From: Cyprinodon diabolis
Taxonomy: Eukaryota; Chordata; Actinopteri; Cyprinodontiformes; Cyprinodontidae
Direction: 5' to 3'
DNA: 64,000 bases
NCBI GenBank assembly: GCA_030533445.1
Contig: CM060066.1
Location: 39,313,235 to 39,377,234, forward strand
Shown: positions 47,289-59,200 of the stretch, in pieces
Position numbering within the stretch: the first letter of the stretch is position 1
Layout of the letters: the number at the start of each line of letters is the position of its first letter
Notes under the pieces: model-generated
Told to the model about the DNA's origin: nothing
What the model saw: the letters and a program-made list of their open reading frames with translations, nothing else
The model's database searches: none
Made by a program: the position numbers and the translations under genes

Positions 47289-50200
47289 ATGGAGACCCCA
47301 CACAACGGATCCAACGTAACATCGAATTACACTAACCAGTTTGTCCAGCCGCCGTGGCGCATCGCCCTCTGGTCGGTTGCTTACAGCTCAGTGATTGCTG
47401 TGGCCGTGTTTGGAAATGTCATCGTGATATGGATCATTCTTGCCCATAAGCGCATGCGGACGGTAACAAACTACTTTCTGCTTAATTTGGCCTTTTCGGA
47501 CGCGTCGATGGCCGCTTTCAACACTTTGATAAACTTTATCTACGCTGCCCACGGAGATTGGTACTTCGGTAAAGCATATTGTAAATTCCAGAACTTCTTC
47601 CCTGTCACATCTGTATTCGCAAGCATCTACTCCATGACTGCAATAGCTGTGGACAGGTGAGTCTATGAGTTTGATTTATCCACACGCAAATTTGTAAATG
47701 CGGGTGTACTTCTATTTTAATAAAATTATTATAATCAATACTTACTATACATTACATGGGCAGTCTGATCACATGTTAAACTGTATTATGCTGGACTGCA
47801 TCAGTAGGTCTACTGGGGGAAAAAGCATTTAAAGCAAAGCTAATTTCTCTCTAGTGCCTAAAGACAAATGGTACTTTGTTTGGCTTTCATTTTGGACTAA
47901 CATTAATAATCTTACTGTTAGACCTCATTTTTAATTAAAATGCATTTCTTTTTTTTTTCTTAATTTTCTTTTTTTCTCTCCCTGTTGTTAAATTTCCAAC
48001 AGATGTCATCTTATCATACTTTTCCACATTTAGTTATAATACAACAATACAATTTTTGTTATTTTTGTTTGGCAGTGAAAAATTGTGTAAACATTAAACA
48101 TTAAAAATGGTGCACAATTTTGTTTGAAATCTATGGAAATGGAAAATGGCTGATGTTTTAATTTATAAGAAACTAAAGTAAAGCATTCTAATAATTTTAC
48201 ATCTTTGACTGATACCCCTGAATCTGATCAAGTTGCCTTCAGAAATCACATAGTTAGTAAATGATTCCTTCTGGTTAAAATACCTACAAACACAAAGAGG
48301 GCTCAGAGGATTTTAGAGAACATATATGAACAAACAACATCATAAAGAACAAGGCTTTATTTCTGACCTGACACACCAGAGAGGTCAGAAATAAAGCTGC
48401 TGGGAAGGCTAACTCATGAAACAATATCACAAGATTTGAAGAAGTCATAGAGAACTTATTTGCCATCTGGAAATGAAAACAGTATGCTATAAAAGGGATT
48501 CTACCAGTTTATGGGTGTTCTCAAAATTAACAGCATATTTAAGGACAAAATGGATAAACAAGATAGACAAGATGTCACCTTGAATGATGTTCAGACATCC
48601 ACCAGCCTAGGTGGAAGAATCTGTTGATAGGAAAATCACCTTAAAGGAATAGTACACCCAAAACATGATTAGCCTTAATTTTCTACTCACCCCCATGCTG
48701 AACAACACTCTGGAGTACTTTTTTGATATCTCAAATGCATCTGGAGATCTGGGAGGCTTCTTACTGTCTGCTGACATTCAAATAATGGAGGTCTATGGTG
48801 CCCGAGGGAGAAAGGTCCATAAAAGTCCACAAAAAACGTGTCAATATTCCTCCATACTGCTCGTCCAATGTATTCCAAGTGTCCTGAGTGGGTAGGGTCC
48901 ATAATTTACTCGAAACGAAGTCATTTAGAATGTTTTTAGAGCATAAACAGTAGTGTATAGGATTTCCTAAAAGCGCGCGCCTGCGAGTTCACGACGCTAC
49001 GGAAACCGCGGCAGACTAAACCAGATGAAAGTGCGCATTCAGCTCGGCAAAGAACTCATGCTCTTCCTCAACACTGAAGTCCTCAGACATTTTTCTTTCG
49101 TTGTTTATTTCTTTGCACAGGTAAACAGCAAATTTCTTCTTCTACGCTTGCATTATCGGCAGAGCAGACGCTGAATGCGCACTTTCATCTGGTTTGGTCT
49201 GCCGCGGTTTCCGTAGACTCGTGAACGCGCTTTTAGGAAATCCTATACACTACTGTTTATGCTCTAAAAACATTCTAAATGACTTCGTTTCGAGTAAATT
49301 ATGGACGCTATAGATTTTAGTGGCTCGTGAGGCAGAGGCAGCATCACCACAATAACACAAAATATCTCTCTTCCGGCACCATAAATAAGCATTATTTAAT
49401 GGTTAATAAATATTTTGTGCAAAAGGCAAAATGTCATTATTTAAATGCCAAACATTGATTTAACATGCATAAATAATTATTGCATGACATAGGACCTTTA
49501 AGTCAGATGGGCTGAGTGCATATGGTGCTATTTCTGTCACATTTTTATTTGCGAATACAATTAAGAGCAAACTATCTAACCCTTCTTTTTGTTGATCTAG
49601 CCCATAAAAACCCAGGAAAATATATTGGCATTCGGATTTTTAGTAATAAAATGTGTATTTTTAAAGGCACTGTAACTTAGAAAGTGAAATTGTATCTAGG
49701 TATCTTCCACATATTAGTTTTTAATAATGTAATGCTATTAGATTGGATCAGCAGCTTGTGAATGGGAGCAGAGCCAGCGTGTTAGAAAGAATCCCCCCAC
49801 GTTGTGTTTTTTTCCTGCTCTAAGCCTCTTGTTTTCTGTCACATGCAGTCATCTTTTTTTTTTTTCCATTTCACACATTCCTTTTCCTGTCTCTCTTTTT
49901 TTATACTGTTTACTTCTTGTCTGTGGCTTCCAGTTATTTGGAAATACAATTTTGTTTTGGCTAGGCTTTGATCATTGAACCATCATATACCATAACGTGC
50001 ATTAGGGATTAAATTTAGGAAGGATGCAGCCACTGGCTAAATATGAAGAAAGAAAAAAAAGAGCCATAGCAGAGGGGCAGTGTGCTTACATTTGCAGGGT
50101 GTGCAGTGATATTATTCTAGGTGTATTTTCCATACAGTGCTTCCCATTAACGTACAAAGAAAACAATGTTTTTCTTTGGGAAGAGCTAACTGTCGCGCAA

Positions 50201-53200
50201 CAGCATCTACTATAAATTGGTATTTTTGGCCTGCAGTGTCCCCTGAATTGCACAAACTGTTAACTTAGAAAGAGAACATTGCCATGACCTAGCCTACATG
50301 ATGCAGATGTAACCTTGAGTCACAGTTTCCTTAACCCTCGTATGGTGCCGTTTCCGCTCTGATGTCTTGAAATGGCAGAAGCCACAGTTCGTGATCATCT
50401 GTGAATCTGTCCTTCCTGCTAACTGTCTGCAGGTAGCAATGTTTTAATGGGGACTTCTGCAAAAGAAAGAGTTTTCTGTGTAAAAGGTGAATTCACAGCA
50501 GGTGATCCAACTGCTAATCAGGAATGAACATATGTACAGCTCATTTAAATTTAGGAGACAATAAATGTATATAACTGTATCTATTACAAATAATAAACTA
50601 TCTATTACAGTTTATTATTAACCTGACTTCCTTTAAGTTCAAAATTCCTCTTTAAAAAAATATGATGATTAAAATGTGCCAAAAACCTGGCTTTATTTTC
50701 AGAATAGATAAAAGCTTAAACTGTTTAGATGCTGCTTCTTTTTCTTAGATATAGTTTATGATCATGTAAAAAGCTCTCCTAAATCTTAAAGCCTCTGGTG
50801 AAACCTGATCAGTCATGCAGATCCATATTCAGCCGTGCAGAACAGTTTCAGCTCATATGCACTGTGTGCTTCAGTTCCCTCCAAATCCTTTCTTTTGGAT
50901 TTAGGTCAGGAATTTGACTTGGCCATTGCAAAACATTAACTTAATTTCTCTTTATCTATTCCAATGTAGAACCACTTTTGTGTTAAGTTTTCTGTGTCTT
51001 TTACATGACCCACTTTTTGTTGAGATTTCTTTCACAAATTTTGAATTATTCTATATATTAACCATAATCCCAAACCATGATATTAATATTATGAATTTCA
51101 TTCCTGGTATTTAGTTATTTTATTTTTCAAGCAACTGATATCCTTTAGGAAGTATAGTTTTAACAATAATAGAAAACTGTCTTTGGCAAAACCAAACATT
51201 ATTTTAAACAATGATACTACCTTTGTAAATTTTTAACAAAAGCTATTTTGCAAATTTTAGTAAGTTGGCCTAGTCTGACAACATTAAATACAACTCCTTA
51301 CTTTTTTCTGATACGACTAGCAAACAGTTTTAGTAATAGCTTTTGATGTATTTTATGTTTATAATGTTGTTGCTATTTAACTGTTTGGTCTTGATAGTGA
51401 ACTCATATACTCTATAGACATTAGTATGGCTTTATGAAAGAAAGGAATTTAGTGCTCCTTAGGTGATACTTGGGAATCTCTATAAGAGTTAAATTGCATG
51501 TGACATATTTTTCCTATTACAAAATGCATATATATGACAAAATTACATTGACAAAATACTGTTGAAATAAATGCGCCAGCAATGAAATGAGCTGGTATAA
51601 TGCCATTATTTTTCAATTTTAAAATCAAAGAGAGATGACACATAGTCAGAAGTAGGTGAGCTGTCATCATATAGCAGGGTGCAAGTTTATGGTGTTGCCG
51701 TGTATGTGATGGAGCCGTTAGTAGAGCTGCTAGCAGAGCCGACAGCACTAAGAAAAATACACATAGTTGAAGCAGAGCAGCATGGAGGAGTATCAGCGGA
51801 CCCAATGGATTTTAGGACTTAAAAACACAACAATGTTGTTCAACCTTAGAATCTATGACATACTCATTTGAATATGCCATTCACATTTATGTTTTAGACT
51901 TATGATGTATTTTTAGACTTATATTTTAGACTTATAATTAGTGTTGCACCGATACCAGTATCCGGTGGGGCCCCCGATTCAGGACTAAAATGGTGGTATC
52001 GGTATCAGCGAATACCGACAAATAGGGCACAGATACCATTTTGAGAGCCAAAAGTTTATTCAACTATTGTCACCCATTCCAGGTAGGCAATAAAAAGTTC
52101 TACTGGATTCACTTTGTATTAGTCTTTTTCCTGCTTCACAAAGGTAGGCAGCAGCTTGACAAAGCCATGATGGCAATTATTTTACATCCAAGTAGTATGC
52201 AGTTCTTATACACATATATATACACACACATCAATTTCAAACAGATGGTATCGGTATCGGCCAATACTGCACAGCTAGGTATCGGTATCAGAGCCAAAAA
52301 ATGGCATCGGCGCAACACTACTTATAATGTATTTTTTAAATTTCAATCAATACTCAAACACACAAAGTAGGACAATACAAGGAAACCATTAAAGTGTTTT
52401 AAAAGTACAGTTTTATCTTTAAAAAAACATTTTAATCCTTAATGTATATACTATGTTCATACCATATAATTGCTGAAACAATTGATAGCATCTGAATAAT
52501 ACAGACTATAAGCACAACTTGTTTCTGATGGACTTTCCAGAATAAAGATTTTTCAGTTTGATTATGAATGTATCAATTATTATAAAAGTATGTTATAAAT
52601 TAATGTACTACTACAATCAAAAATAACCAATTCATTTGAATGCTGGTCAAATGATTCATGCTGATGATTTGCTTATTTATTAGGTGTTATTTATTTGCTT
52701 ATCTGTGAGACTGGACATCTGGATCGGCTGTTAAAACCCAGTTTGTCTCAACCACTAAAAAATATCAAAAATTTGGATTATAATTTCAATCACAGTTTGA
52801 AATTATAATCCAGCTAAAACAGACACTGAATATTTATTGCATTTGTCAATCACACAACAAAACACATCAGCAAGATCGTATCCAGGAGCAACATTTGAAT
52901 AAACAATTCAGCATTTAAACTAGTATTCTCGCCTAGGGAAAAATACCTGTTGAATAAATTGAAAGTAGTCTTTACTACTTCATTTGCCACAGTTGTGAGG
53001 ACAAGTAGAGGTATGGGTTTGCATTTCAGGGAATGGAAGCAGCAAAGGTCTTACTCTGTCAGCGGGTCTGGCTTCAGAGACAGCAACACAGGGACTTTGT
53101 AGAATCTTAATTTGTTATTACTCACAGCCACATTGAGCGTGTAAGGCCAGCTTAGCTGTTGGTCTCTCCTATCCAAGACTGAGAGCCTTGGATAGGAGAG

Positions 53201-56200
53201 ACTCACCATTGAAGCTGGACATCACAGACCGCATGGTGGAAACTATGGAGCTACAGTCCTACTTTGGTGGTTAAGTGGCTGCATTCTAAGCAGAGCATCA
53301 TTTCAGGACTGAGGCAAAACATGACTAAAAGCATTTTAGCTAATTGACTGGGACAGCGTTGGAACAGCCAAAAAATAGACAGCTGTTTATTCAAATTGCT
53401 CCTTCACTGCTCATCAGTACCTGATCTGGTGTGCAGCATGGATCCAGTGTAATGCAACAACTTTTACACTGTTACGTGTAATGTGATGAAGCATTTTAGT
53501 TGTGGTCCCTGCTACTCTGAAGCATTTCTATCAGCAGTTTGAAAATAATGAATTGTCCAGAATGGGTTTTTTGTAACTGCTCATTTCAGAGTCTCAGAAG
53601 TGCTTTCAGTGGAATCCTCTAATATTCTTCCTTAATTCATCCTGGGAAGACACAGAGAAAAGCTGCAATTACAAAAAAATAAAATCTAGACTCAGACCTA
53701 CACTTAGACTTAGACTTTAGACTAAGACAAACTTTATTGTATACACAAATTTAACAAAACAAAATTTCATTTTGTACCGCTCTCATGACATTTCCATTTC
53801 TTAAAGTGCAGCAGTGATCAAATGTAAACATTGTAAGTAAAAAACATGGTGTACAAAAAAAAAAAAAAAAAAACGCAATGATATGGTCAGTTTGATGCAA
53901 AGACTGTTTGATTTGGAATTTGGAACATTGAGCATTTTTTTTTCCAGTTTTTCAGTTTTTTACAATGTTCAGCTTTCTGATGGCTGTGGGGAAGTAGCTG
54001 TTTTGAAAAACTTTAGAGGGGGGCTAACATTTTTCCAAAATGATCTATTTATACACGTAACACAATTGTATTCTTCCACAATTTCTATCTAAGGTAAACC
54101 AGCTGATTGTGAGGACTCATTGACTCTCTGCAATCCCTCGCACTGAGCAGGTAGATCTGCCTGGTTAAAATTATTACCAGGCAGATCTGCCTGGTTCTGA
54201 ACCTGGCTCAGTGTGAGAGGCCATCTGCCGAGGCCGTCTGGGGTTCGAGTAGGGCTGGGCGATATAGAAAAAAAGCTTATCGATAAAAAAAATGCATATT
54301 GATCGATATCGATAATTATTGAAAAGATTTGAAAACATATTTTATGTGCAGCTCTGCCTGGACTTTTTATCATATTGCTAAATGATTTAATTTTAATAAA
54401 GAACACAGACTTCCAATTAAATATTTATTTAACCAACTTTTTTAACCATAACAGGATTGTTTACAAAGAAAAATAACTTGAGAGACCTGGGTTATGTTAT
54501 TAAATACTGACAAAGAATAAGTGACCAAAAAAGTGACCAAAATAAATATAACAAATAAATAAATGCCCCCCACCGCCGCCGCCGTTTCCTGCTTTAACCT
54601 GAGTCATTACTTTGAAGTTTCTGGCCCCTCAGCATTTTAATCTCAATTGTTAGAACTACGTGGGAAACTGCCCAGAACTGAAAATATATATATATTTTCC
54701 CAAAATTCCCGAAGATTCCTCGGAGGAGAGCCGCGTCGGGGCCTACACAGTTCGTACTCCTGCGGGTGTGAGTGGCTGAGATGATAAAAAAAAAAAAAGT
54801 TGGTTGTGTTATCAGACTTCGTTTTCACTGGTTCCCGACACATTTTACAGATGACTGTGGTTTGTTTTTGTCCGACTTGCCATGACCGAAATACTGCCAA
54901 ACTGGCGAACTACAAAAACCCTTCTTTGGAACAGTTTCCTCTGCCTCTCCTGCTGCGACATCTTCATGTGCTCTGTGTTGTGGTTTGAGAGGGCGGCGCT
55001 TTGTGACGGCGTGCCTGGGTCCGCGATTGTGATTGGTTGGGAGGAAGTAGTGACTAGCATAAACCTACATGATAGGCTAAAATGAGAAGGAAGGAAAACT
55101 GTGTTTCTTTTTTATCGAACTTTTATCGACTCTCTTTTTTTCTATTGCGCCACACGTCTATCGATCGATATATATCGTTATTGAATTATCGCCCAGCCCT
55201 AGGTTCGAGGGGAAAGAAGCAGATAAAGAAGTCTTCTGCTCGGGACCCGGCAGAAGACTTCGATGCTTTGAATCAGCATTCGCTCTCATGAGTAACCTAG
55301 AAAAGGGTTAGTCTTTCCCCAGGGCCCGGACACTGGTGGTGGGATAAGCCGAAGGGTGAGTGGGACAGAATAATCTGAGAATGAGGGAGGAGATGGGCTG
55401 GAAGCGGGGTACATTTTTGTTTGCGTGCAGGATAGAGATGCTAGGCCAGGAGCTAAATAAAGGGGATCTTGAAAGATTATTGGCTTTGGAGAAGGTGTGT
55501 TGCAGGGAAATTAAACATTGTTTTAAATAGAGCTGGAATGATTCGACAAACATTTTAACTAACTCAAATCCTAAAATTATTTAAAGCAAATTACAGATAT
55601 CTGCCTTAAAGCTTCTTAACTTCAGTTTTACTATTCAGTACACTGAGTTGATGTTCACAGCAATGGAGGGAGACACTGGGGGACAAAGGAGGAGCAGAAA
55701 CAACAGAGCATAACAAAAATGTGGAATCACTTTTGTGCCCTGTGTACTGCAAAATTGAAACATCTGTTATAGTGGATCCCCTCACCATCATCGGACATTA
55801 TATCCGCTTACCACATCCCCTTGTGATTCTGTTCACATTTAAGTCACTTAGTCTGTGGAACAAGATAAATAGAATAGAATTGAATAGAATAGAAAAGAAA
55901 ACCCCTTTTTTTTTTTTCCCACAATGGGGAAATTGTTGTGTTAATAGCAGCGAAGGTTGTAGTAGAAATGGTCACACAATGTGCACCTTAGAAAGTCATA
56001 AAAATAAAAGATAGGAAAATAAAACATATAGAGTATTGTACTGTACATTGTTTTACAACACAACACTATCTGGAGAATAAAAAAAGACAACATGTTATGT
56101 GCTAAGAAAAAGAGGAGTGTTTGATACATAAGAAAAAGAGCTTATATCGGAATTTAATTTACTCTTAATTGTTTTTGTTAGTCTAAATAGATTTTTTTCT

Positions 56201-59200
56201 TCTTCTCTGTTTAATACAAAAGTTTCAAAGAAAGAAAATATATATTTACATCTTTTTTCTCAATTTAAGTGGGGTAAATGGAAGCTTAATTTTGCATGAG
56301 TAACACATTTTCAATGAGAGAAACAGAGAAGAGATGTTACTCTCTGCTTGCAGTCATTGGCTGCAAAGCTGCATTTGACTACATGTCAGTGGTTGGATCT
56401 TTTTTGGTCTGTTTAACTTTTTGATTAATCATAAGAACATTGAATAGAGTACACTAATCTTAAACTGCAGCCCTAATATTTCGTTGGTGTAGATGTATTG
56501 CTGGAACTAAACTTACTTATTGATGGAATTTCATGAAATAACCGTAAGATCCGTTGAATAAAGATTTTCATTATAAAAACACTATGTGATATAAGTACAA
56601 AAAATAAAGAATTAACACTTTATTCCAAAAAAAAAAGTTAAAAAAACAATCCAGTGGACTAAAAAACAATCCACTGGGTCCGAGTGCCGCTCGTGCAGTT
56701 CAATTTGCATATTTTCTTTGCCAAAACAAAGGGCTTTTGGTCCACTCTAAAAAAAACCTTAAACTGTAGTGGATGGGAAGTATCTTAAAACTTGGAACAA
56801 AATCCAGAGGATTGTTTTATATACATATATATTTTTTTTGGAATGACCGTGACCTGGATGACTAAGAATCTTCACCAGCAATTTTTTCTATTTCAGCTCA
56901 AAAAAGCTTAAGTGCAACTGTAACAATAGTACATCTCATCAGGTCACAGTCTTTCAAAATTATTCCTTTATTGATTACTCCTAAAGATTCTGTTTTTTAT
57001 TATTATTATATCATTTCTTAAAATAATTTTTTCTATTTCCACTACGATGTAATTTCCTTTTGTGGTCTTACAAAATATCAAGTTCGGCATGAAAATGTGT
57101 ACAATAGACTTATTTTTTTTATATTTCTCAGTGTTCATGTGCAAAGCTGATCTTTTAACTTTCTATCTCTTTCCTGCAGATACATGGCCATAATCCACCC
57201 TCTGAAGCCTCGTCTCTCAGCAAAGGTCACTACGGGAGTCATCGTCAGTATCTGGAGCCTGGCAGTGGTTCTGGCTTTCCCTCCGTGCTATTTCTCAGAC
57301 ACCCGAGCTCTACCCCACAGGACCATCTGCTACGTCGCCTGGCCTCGCAAAGAAGATGACCTCTTCATGTGAGAAAAGAATTGCTTCTTGAGTAATTGCT
57401 GCTTCCCTTTATCAAACTTTCAGAGGTTTAGAACCTTTGCAACTTTTTATTCAAACTAGTGAGAAGTTAATTGTGTTGTGATGAAATACAACAACATAAA
57501 CCTCTTCTTGTTAGTTTTTACTGGAAATATAGCTTAAGTAAATTTGCTCAATCTAATATTGTTATTTTTCTTTTTTCAACCCAAGATCAAAATAATAGTT
57601 CTTTACACCCAACAACACTAAGACCTTCTTTTAAAAAAAATAAAAAATAAATAAAAACAAAACCAAGCAATTAAAGTTTCTATAAAAATCAATAAGGTGT
57701 TCTGGAAGAATCTTGGTGTCATTGACACATAGCTCAAGTAAATGAGTTAGTATTTTTTCACCAACATGTTCTTTGGCATTGGTAAAAAAATCTCAGTAAA
57801 GTTTGAGATCATACATAAAAATTGATATAACTAATCTTTATTGAAAACAGTAAGCTATCTGTTGTGCAAAGGATTTCATTGGTTGGAATGTCATTTGTGT
57901 CCACTATTCAACCATCAAGATGATCATTTAGGTGTTGTTAAAGAATTTTGAAATAGTTATCCTGCTTGATCATCTGCAGCAACCAAGGGGTGCAAACACT
58001 ATTGAAATACAAAAATTCACAAGAAATTCAATAAGACTTGGAAACACAATAATGAAACTAGCAATTTTTTTGTGTTATCTGATTTTTTTTATTTCATAGC
58101 AAATAGAGGAGGTACTATGCTCAGTTGCATGTCCCTTTCCATTTGACAAATCTGCTTTTTATCAGGCTTGGTATTTCTTATACTCATTTCTAATTTTTAT
58201 CCACAGCGATACCTTTGTATTCAATCTAATATAAGGAAGTTTTAACAGAACAGAGCTAAGCATATATTGAAGCGATCATTTTTAAGAAAATACCTTCCAT
58301 CAAAACTCTTGTCTAGGACCAGTCTGAAACTTTACTGCTTTAGACCCTTTATTTTTTCATTATAGACTTTTCATTGTCATAACAAACGTTTGAACCCCTT
58401 GTTTCTACAAAAAGTTTAATGATAAGATTAAAATAATTCATACGAGGTAAATGTTCATGGTTCTGACACTTTCACTTAAACAGTAGTTCATCTACTGAAA
58501 CCACTTTCTCACAGTTAAAAGGAAAAAGGTTCCAAACAAATCACTTATATAAAAGTGAAAGCAAATAAAACAAACGTCATAGTGTTTTTTGTTATAAGGA
58601 TGTTTTTATAAGAATACTGTTATGGTTCTCCCCATTTGGGACTGAGTTTTTGGTTTTCAGTTATCAGTTGTTCTGTTTTGTTGATCTTTGGTTTATGTTC
58701 CATTATATTCAAGCAGTCTTTAGTTACTCTCTGTTGCCCTCTTGTGCTTGTTTCCTTGTAGTTAGTTCCACTAACACTTTCTCCATATTCAGCTCATTAG
58801 CCCATCCTTTGTTCTGTTCCCCTTATATACTCCCCCTCTGCAGTCACTCAGTGCTAGTTCCTTGTTGTTGTTTGTTGTTCCCTCGTCTCTGGCTTACCAT
58901 GTGAGTTTTCCCTGATGCTTTCTGGTTTTTGATTCCTAGTCTTTTAGATTTTTGGTTGTCTGCATCTGTTCTTCATTAAACCTTGGAGATTCACCTCTGC
59001 CTCGTGGTCTCTGCATTTGGGTCCTCAAAAACCTGCATCCCACTGCAACAACTATTTGTTTTAAGGATGATACGGTTGTTCTGTCACAATTGGTTGCTTT
59101 TGACTTAGACTTAGAAAGCTTTTATTGTAGCTTTCTTAGCCTTTATAAAACAACACTGCTTGTTTACATCTGGTAAGTTCTCTTTATAATAATTAATATT

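Noticed and set aside
50024..50215. 63-codon open frame in tacr3 intron 1
   Set aside because: No domain and no flanking splice signals; typical chance frame in AT-rich intron.
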